From NCBI GenBank assembly GCA_964497585.1, contig CAZCDS010000092.1:1-19473 (forward strand): 19,473 nucleotides of DNA. The letters are read 5' to 3'. Origin of the DNA: CAZCDS01 sp964497585. GTDB lineage: Bacteria; Desulfobacterota; Desulfomonilia; Desulfomonilales; Desulfomonilaceae. Below are positions 15,199 to 19,473 of this stretch, piece after piece. Within the stretch, counting starts at the first letter, position 1, and every line of letters starts with the position of its first letter. The notes below the pieces were generated by a model, which saw nothing but the letters and a program-made list of their open reading frames with translations, searched no databases and had not been told where the DNA came from. The translations under genes and the position numbers were made by a program.

Positions 15199-15674
15199 CG
15201 TTGTTCTCCTCCTGGTTGGATACGGTTTGCGACAAACAGCCGTCCTTACCTAAAAAGTGAAGGCATCTCACCCCCCTTCCCGTCTCAAAAGCGGAAATGT
15301 GTCAAACCGGTGTGTGAAGCGCACACCAATCCCTTCAGCCCTAAGCATGAAACCTGGGATCGGAGCCATCCTCGAACCCCCACACGAGCCGAGAATGCCC
15401 TGCGACTCGTCCAGATATTGGCAGATTAAATGAGCAGTGCGTATTTCCTCTCTTCGAGACCATAAGCTGTACAAGCCTCTCTGTCAACGGAAAACGCCTC
15501 GTAGGGCAGCGATTCCGGCCACTAAGTTCGAGAAGGGAGGATCGTGAGCCCGCACAGGCCGAGCAATCTGCGGTGTCGATCGACCCGAGGCGTCCGTGTC
15601 CGGCGCGACGTACCTTGCCGACTTTGCCAAAATGCGCGCAAGATGGTATGAGGAGCCTTTGGAACGAGTGCTCT
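15199..15674. other. divergent intergenic region between atoE and the deacetylase gene
   Basis: These 476 bases should contain the promoters of both divergent genes. On the atoE side a perfect TTGACA (minus strand, 15305-15300) is present, but no good -10 box follows at 16-18 bases. The inverted repeat described separately abuts it. The short frames here (for example 15268-15474, minus) lack ribosome sites and recognised similarity. Confidence 0.5.
15309..15327. promoter_or_regulatory. inverted repeat upstream of atoE, possible operator
   Basis: GGTGTGTG, AAG and CGCACACC form an 8-bp inverted repeat with one G-T pair. It lies immediately upstream of a TTGACA hexamer reading toward atoE, about 110-130 bases before the start codon. 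It may bind a transcription factor; this rests on symmetry and location alone. Confidence 0.3.
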
Positions 15675-16631
15675 ATGAAGCTGGCGGTAACCATAGATGT
15701 GGAGGAAGAGGGCCTGTTCCGCTCGGAATATCATTCCGGTGACGCCCCCGCCTCCAATGTCCCGAGGCTCCAATTGCTCGACTCGGTCTTCCGGGAGTTC
15801 GACATACGCCCGACCCTGCTCGTGTCCTATCAGGTGGCCCGTTACGCGCCCAATCGAAGGATTCTCCTGGAATTGGTGAGCAGATGGCAGGGGGAGATGG
15901 GAGCGCATCTGCATCCCTGGAACACCCCGCCGCTGGATCCCTTGCCCTATCCTGAGCCCGCGCCCTCCGAACTGATCCCCAGGGAGCTGCTCGCCGCCAA
16001 GCTCGAGAATCTGACTGCGGCCCTGAAGCCCATGGGAGTGAGGCCGGTTTCCTTCAGGATGGGCCGTTTCAACATGGGGCCGAAAATGCTTTCCGTGCTC
16101 GAGGAGTCCGAAATCAGAGTCGACAGCAGCATCTGTCCCATGCGCAAATATTACGGCGGGCCTTCACACCTGGCCGCTCCGAGCGAGCCGTACTTCCCTG
16201 ACCGGGACAACCTGTGCAGAGCGGGATCCTCAGAGATTCTGGAAGTGCCGCTCACGGTCTTACCGGTTGTGCCGGGTCTGGGATCGGCGCTGGAAGGTAT
16301 CGAGAGGACCGGACTGGTTCCGCGGGCGTGGGTCTCATGGTTCGCCATGAACCTCGGATCGCTCCCGGCACAGCCTTACTGGACCGGATTAAGGCGGCTG
16401 AAGATGGCCGTGCAACTGCACCGGGCACGGGGCGGCCACGTCCTGTGCGTATTCTTCCATTCATCCGAGCTTCTGCCGGGCGCGTCTCCCCAGACCTCCA
16501 CAGACCAGGACGTGGAGCGTTTCATCGACAGGCTGCGACATTTTTTTTCTTGGCTCAGGAGGAAGATCTCTGTAGAATCAATAACTTTGTCGGAACTTCG
16601 TGACTCTTTCCACAGGCCGCAAACAGCCTGA
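15675..16631 (+). CDS. polysaccharide deacetylase-like (NodB-homology) protein
   Basis: This 318-residue protein resembles divergent polysaccharide deacetylases of cell-surface sugar clusters (WalW-like). The first motif reads TIDVEEEG (6-13), giving D8 in place of the usual TFDDG. The metal-site motif is GAHLHPWNTP (76-85), with H78 and H80. FRMGRFN (127-133) and FFHSSELLPG (260-269, H262) follow in the family order. It has no signal peptide, so it probably works in the cytoplasm on a lipid-linked or nucleotide-linked sugar. The frame is open from 15573, but homology-like sequence begins at MKLAVTID; the ribosome site for this ATG is weak (GAGGAG lies too far upstream). It is followed 28 bases later by a glycosyltransferase (or overlaps it by 32 bases if the GTG start is used) and then by a radical SAM protein. 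The substrate sugar is unknown. Confidence 0.82.
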   Translation: MKLAVTIDVEEEGLFRSEYHSGDAPASNVPRLQLLDSVFREFDIRPTLLVSYQVARYAPNRRILLELVSRWQGEMGAHLHPWNTPPLDPLPYPEPAPSELIPRELLAAKLENLTAALKPMGVRPVSFRMGRFNMGPKMLSVLEESEIRVDSSICPMRKYYGGPSHLAAPSEPYFPDRDNLCRAGSSEILEVPLTVLPVVPGLGSALEGIERTGLVPRAWVSWFAMNLGSLPAQPYWTGLRRLKMAVQLHRARGGHVLCVFFHSSELLPGASPQTSTDQDVERFIDRLRHFFSWLRRKISVESITLSELRDSFHRPQTA

Positions 16632-16659
16632 ACGGCGCGGAATAAAAGGACAGCCGCCA

Positions 16660-17904
16660 TTGGAGTACCCGAAAACCGCATACATCCTGCTCTGGTTCCC
16701 GAAGCCCACCGAGACCTTTGTCTTCAGGGAAGTGATGAACCTGTGGAAGTTCGGTCTTCCTCTCAAGGTCTTCACCTTGTACGGCGAGATCGCCGACGAC
16801 CTCTCGGCAGAGATGGCCTCCGTGTCCGACCGGGTGGAGCGCCTTGGAATTCCGTACCTCAAGAGCGTTCACCGACATTTTCTCTATTGGTGGAAGAGAG
16901 ACCGTCGCCTGACAAGGGATGTACTGAGAACCCTTTCGCTCAAACGCTGGAGCGGGCCCGAAAAGACTGGCGAGAATCTGTGGGCTTTTTTCTGCGGCTT
17001 CGCGCTTGCGCGGCGCTTTGAGGAGGAAGGGATAGAACACATTCACGCGCCCTGGGCCAGCGGTCCTGCAACCGCCGCGTGGACGGCCTCGCGGTTGACG
17101 GGAATTCCCTTCAGCTTCACCGGCCGTGCCTGGGACATTTTCACTCCGGACAAGGGTCTCCCGGACAAACTCAGGGCTGCCACACTCGTGCGCAGCGAAA
17201 CGGGCTACAATATGGGACACCTCGCAGAGCTGCTCCGCGGGGACGCCAGCAAGATCCATTTGACGTACAACGGTATACCGCTCACAGAGCACAGAGAATC
17301 GCCCGTCGCCATGATGCCGCCGTACAGACTGCTTGCCCTTGGCAGGTTCGTGGGCAAGAAGGGCTATGAGTACCTTCTCGAATCCTGCAAGATCCTTCAG
17401 GATGAAGGTCTCGACTTTCGTCTTAATCTCGTGGGCGACGGTCCGCTCCGATCAAAGCTCGAAAAGCTGGCGCAGGAACTGGGAATTGAGCATCGGGTCT
17501 CCTTTCCCGGATTCCTTTCGTACGATCGGGTCTCCGAACTCTTTCATTCCGCGGACATTTTTGTTATGCCGAGCGTGGTGCATTCTAACGGCGACCGGGA
17601 CGGCATACCCACGGTGATCATGGAATCGCTCACGCACCGCGTGCCCGTCATAGCCACGGACGTCTCGGGCATACCAGAGGTGATTGAGAATCGGGTGACG
17701 GGGCTCCTTATTCCGGAGAGGGATTCCGCAGCCATCGCCGATGCGGTTCGCACCATGATCGCGGACCGGGATTCGGCCATCGCGATGGCCGAGCGCGGCC
17801 GGTCCAAAGTGCAGGAGCAATTTGATCCCGACAAGAACCATCGGAAGGTTCTGGAGCTTTACCAACAGTATTTCGGGTCCGCGGGGACCGATTCACGAAC
17901 CTGA
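16660..17904 (+). CDS. family 4 glycosyltransferase (GT-B fold)
   Basis: This glycosyltransferase of about 414 residues probably adds a sugar from a nucleotide donor to a growing surface polysaccharide at the inner face of the membrane. The N-terminal half has WFPKPTETFVFREV near the start and HIHAPWASGPA, as in colanic-acid-type enzymes. The C-terminal half has GRFVGKKGYEYL (228-239), VGDGPL, FPGFLSYDRV, FVMPSV and the donor-site motif DGIPTVIMES (314-323, E322), with GIPEVI after it. The start is uncertain. I chose the TTG at 16660, which follows AAAGGACAG at a good distance. A GTG at 16600 would add 20 residues and overlap the deacetylase gene. The next gene starts 24 bases after the stop. 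Donor and acceptor cannot be named. Confidence 0.92.
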   Translation: MEYPKTAYILLWFPKPTETFVFREVMNLWKFGLPLKVFTLYGEIADDLSAEMASVSDRVERLGIPYLKSVHRHFLYWWKRDRRLTRDVLRTLSLKRWSGPEKTGENLWAFFCGFALARRFEEEGIEHIHAPWASGPATAAWTASRLTGIPFSFTGRAWDIFTPDKGLPDKLRAATLVRSETGYNMGHLAELLRGDASKIHLTYNGIPLTEHRESPVAMMPPYRLLALGRFVGKKGYEYLLESCKILQDEGLDFRLNLVGDGPLRSKLEKLAQELGIEHRVSFPGFLSYDRVSELFHSADIFVMPSVVHSNGDRDGIPTVIMESLTHRVPVIATDVSGIPEVIENRVTGLLIPERDSAAIADAVRTMIADRDSAIAMAERGRSKVQEQFDPDKNHRKVLELYQQYFGSAGTDSRT

Positions 17905-17927
17905 CGTACAATAGCAAGAGGAGTTTG

Positions 17928-19100
17928 ATGTCTATCGGAAAGACGCTGTCCCTTCAGGTAGCAAAGCTTATTCCCTTTAGAGGAATCGGTATCGGCCGGT
18001 GGGGAACTCTCGGGCTGGCCGGCATGGAGTACGTGACACCGGCGAAGCTCTGGAACCTGTTGCGATGCGAGTATGAAAAAGTCCGCCGCGTGGCGCGCCC
18101 CAAGGCCTTCCCTTATGTTGCCATCATAGACGTTGCCAACAAGTGCAACCTCAGATGCCCCTATTGCCCCACAGGCCTGAGGCTGGACGGCGGTCGTGAC
18201 AAGAGCTTCATCGATCCGTCGGTTGTGCAGCAACTCGTGGACGAGTGCGGCAAGTACCTCCTCGTCTGTGACTTCTTCAATTGGGGCGAGCCGCTTCTTC
18301 ACCCGAAGATCGGCGAACTCGTGGAAATCTGCCACAGGGCCGGAATATGGACCGCCATATCGACCAACTTCAACATACGAAACAAGCGGGTCCTCGAGGA
18401 TCTCTGCGACGCGGGACTCGACTATCTCATCCTCAGTGTGGACGGTGCGACCCAAGAGTCCTATGAGAAATACCGAAATGCCGGTAATTTCGAGCTGGTA
18501 CTGGAGAATATCGCCCACATTCTAGATTACCGGCAGAGGAGAAACCTGCAAAACCCCATCGTCGATTGGAAGTACCTGGTCTTCAAGCATAACGAACACG
18601 AGACACGACGCGCGTACGAAATAGCAAAAGAACTGGGGGTGGATATCTTCAGATTCCGTTCAGGAGGCGGGCCCGATTATGCCACGGTCGAAGCGCGCGG
18701 TGCGGAAAACCTTAAGAAAAGAGTACTGAAGCAGTATTGCAGGCAGCTCTGGCACGCCGTCGTCGTCAATTCCGACGGCGGTGTAGCTCCCTGCTGCTTT
18801 GTCTTCAACAAGCGGGACGATTTCGGGGACTACCGACCTTCCCGTCTGCTGGACATCCGGGGAAACGAGAAATTCGTCACGGCAAGGAAGCTCTTTGACC
18901 CGTCTGCGATGGGGGATCTTCCCGCGGATCTCGAGCACACCTGCCTCAAGTGCGGTCTCGTTCACAATCAACCTCATCTGCGCGAATATCTTGCTGCCAA
19001 TCCCAATGCGGTTCGGGATCATCGGACCGGGATCAGCTACGAAGATCCCGATTCGAATGAACCGCAAGACAAAGTCCACTCCGATGCGGTCGGCTCGTGA
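17928..19100 (+). CDS. radical SAM/SPASM-domain protein
   Basis: This 390-residue iron-sulfur enzyme cleaves S-adenosylmethionine to start a radical reaction. The CxxxCxxC motif is CNLRCPYC, with C73, C77 and C80. NWGEPLLHP (118-126) is the SAM-binding GGE-like motif, and LSVDGATQESYEKYR (169-183) is typical of the family. A C-terminal SPASM-like region supplies further cysteines for a second cluster: C271, C289-C290 (APCCF), C339 and C342 (CLKC). A 60-residue N-terminal segment precedes the core. AAGAGGAG just upstream fixes the ATG at 17928, one codon after a TTG. SPASM proteins modify peptides or proteins, but similar ones also occur in surface polysaccharide clusters. No precursor peptide gene is seen nearby, and the two upstream genes favour a sugar or lipid-linked substrate. 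The exact reaction is unknown. Confidence 0.9.
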   Translation: MSIGKTLSLQVAKLIPFRGIGIGRWGTLGLAGMEYVTPAKLWNLLRCEYEKVRRVARPKAFPYVAIIDVANKCNLRCPYCPTGLRLDGGRDKSFIDPSVVQQLVDECGKYLLVCDFFNWGEPLLHPKIGELVEICHRAGIWTAISTNFNIRNKRVLEDLCDAGLDYLILSVDGATQESYEKYRNAGNFELVLENIAHILDYRQRRNLQNPIVDWKYLVFKHNEHETRRAYEIAKELGVDIFRFRSGGGPDYATVEARGAENLKKRVLKQYCRQLWHAVVVNSDGGVAPCCFVFNKRDDFGDYRPSRLLDIRGNEKFVTARKLFDPSAMGDLPADLEHTCLKCGLVHNQPHLREYLAANPNAVRDHRTGISYEDPDSNEPQDKVHSDAVGS

Positions 19101-19449
19101 TCGGATCACGCTGCCACGCCTGATTATGTTGTTTCATAAGTTCGGTCGCGTATTCTTGTGTCATCCCTCGATTGTTGCAGCGGAACTTCTCTAGCAAGGC
19201 GGGTGCCTCCCGAGGGATAACTGGTTGACATAAGGAGCTTATTCCTTTTTGCAGCCCCTTTGTTTTCTCGGCATAATCGAGTTGGGTTGTGCCAACCCCA
19301 ACGTGTCCACTACAAATGGCCTTTCGAATGAGTGAGCTTCCGGCGAATTTTTCCAGTCGCCTGAAAAGTGAAATCCCCCTGTCCTCCTCTCGTAATACCA
19401 AGTTGCGATCAGATAGGCACTGAATATTGCCCACCATTGAAGAACTCAT
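19033..19449 (-). CDS. unrecognised minus-strand reading frame (138 aa)
   Basis: This frame is open for 138 codons but has no clear ribosome site at its ATG. It overlaps the last 68 bases of the radical SAM gene in antisense. The translation is hydrophilic and basic, with strings such as REEDRGISLFRRLEKF and REAPALLEKFRCNN. I recognise no family. The DNA beyond 19100 looks richer in A and T than the preceding genes. It may be a real small gene, the edge of a transferred or IS-derived segment running out of the window, or chance. Confidence 0.3.
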   Translation of the reverse strand: MSSSMVGNIQCLSDRNLVLREEDRGISLFRRLEKFAGSSLIRKAICSGHVGVGTTQLDYAEKTKGLQKGISSLCQPVIPREAPALLEKFRCNNRGMTQEYATELMKQHNQAWQRDPITSRPHRSGLCLAVHSNRDLRS

Positions 19450-19473
19450 CGCATTTGAGATAGGGGAAATTGG

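Noticed and set aside
15268..15474. 68-codon minus-strand frame upstream of atoE
   Set aside because: It has no ribosome site at a proper distance and no recognised similarity, and it contains the putative atoE regulatory repeat.
1..19473. CRISPR arrays, rRNA or long direct repeats
   Set aside because: No regularly spaced repeats or rRNA-like sequence were seen when reading both strands.

Overview
The window looks like chromosomal DNA of a GC-rich, Gram-negative, strictly or facultatively anaerobic bacterium. The best guess is a deltaproteobacterium (Desulfobacterota), such as a sulfate reducer or syntroph. This rests on inference from gene content: a TauE/SafE permease with a small membrane partner, sigma-54 promoters, a truncated PEP-synthase-like protein, an AtoE-type fatty acid transporter, and a kinase with receiver-only response regulators. 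No rRNA, tRNA or CRISPR array was seen.

Region 1 (1-4800): a YdhR-like small putative monooxygenase and a POT/PTR2 proton-coupled peptide transporter lie on the + strand. They converge on a large minus-strand protein that has the ATP-grasp and phosphohistidine domains of PEP synthase. In that protein an unrecognised C-terminal domain stands where the PEP/pyruvate barrel should be.

Region 2 (4800-10790) is the most interesting part. A TauE/SafE-type (TSUP) permease and a two-TM protein form a minus-strand operon. Divergent from it is a membrane sensor histidine kinase followed by three tandem receiver-only response regulators. The divergent intergenic region carries two sigma-54 (-24/-12) promoters, one facing each operon. 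A dyad lies midway between them and could be a shared enhancer-binding site. The layout suggests that the kinase and its receivers control, or respond to, the transport system under a sigma-54 activator encoded elsewhere. The transported substrate is unknown; sulfite, a sulfonate or an organic acid are family-level possibilities.

Region 3 (10790-12950) is a gene-poor stretch holding the decayed transposase of an ISKra4-like element, broken by several frameshifts and stops.

Region 4 (12950-15670): a metal-dependent cyclase-family hydrolase converges with an AtoE short-chain fatty acid transporter. A perfect 9-bp hairpin lies between them.

Region 5 (15670-19473): a polysaccharide deacetylase-like protein, a family 4 glycosyltransferase and a radical SAM/SPASM protein are closely spaced on the + strand. 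They look like part of an envelope polysaccharide or glycoconjugate locus. The window ends with an unrecognised minus-strand reading frame.
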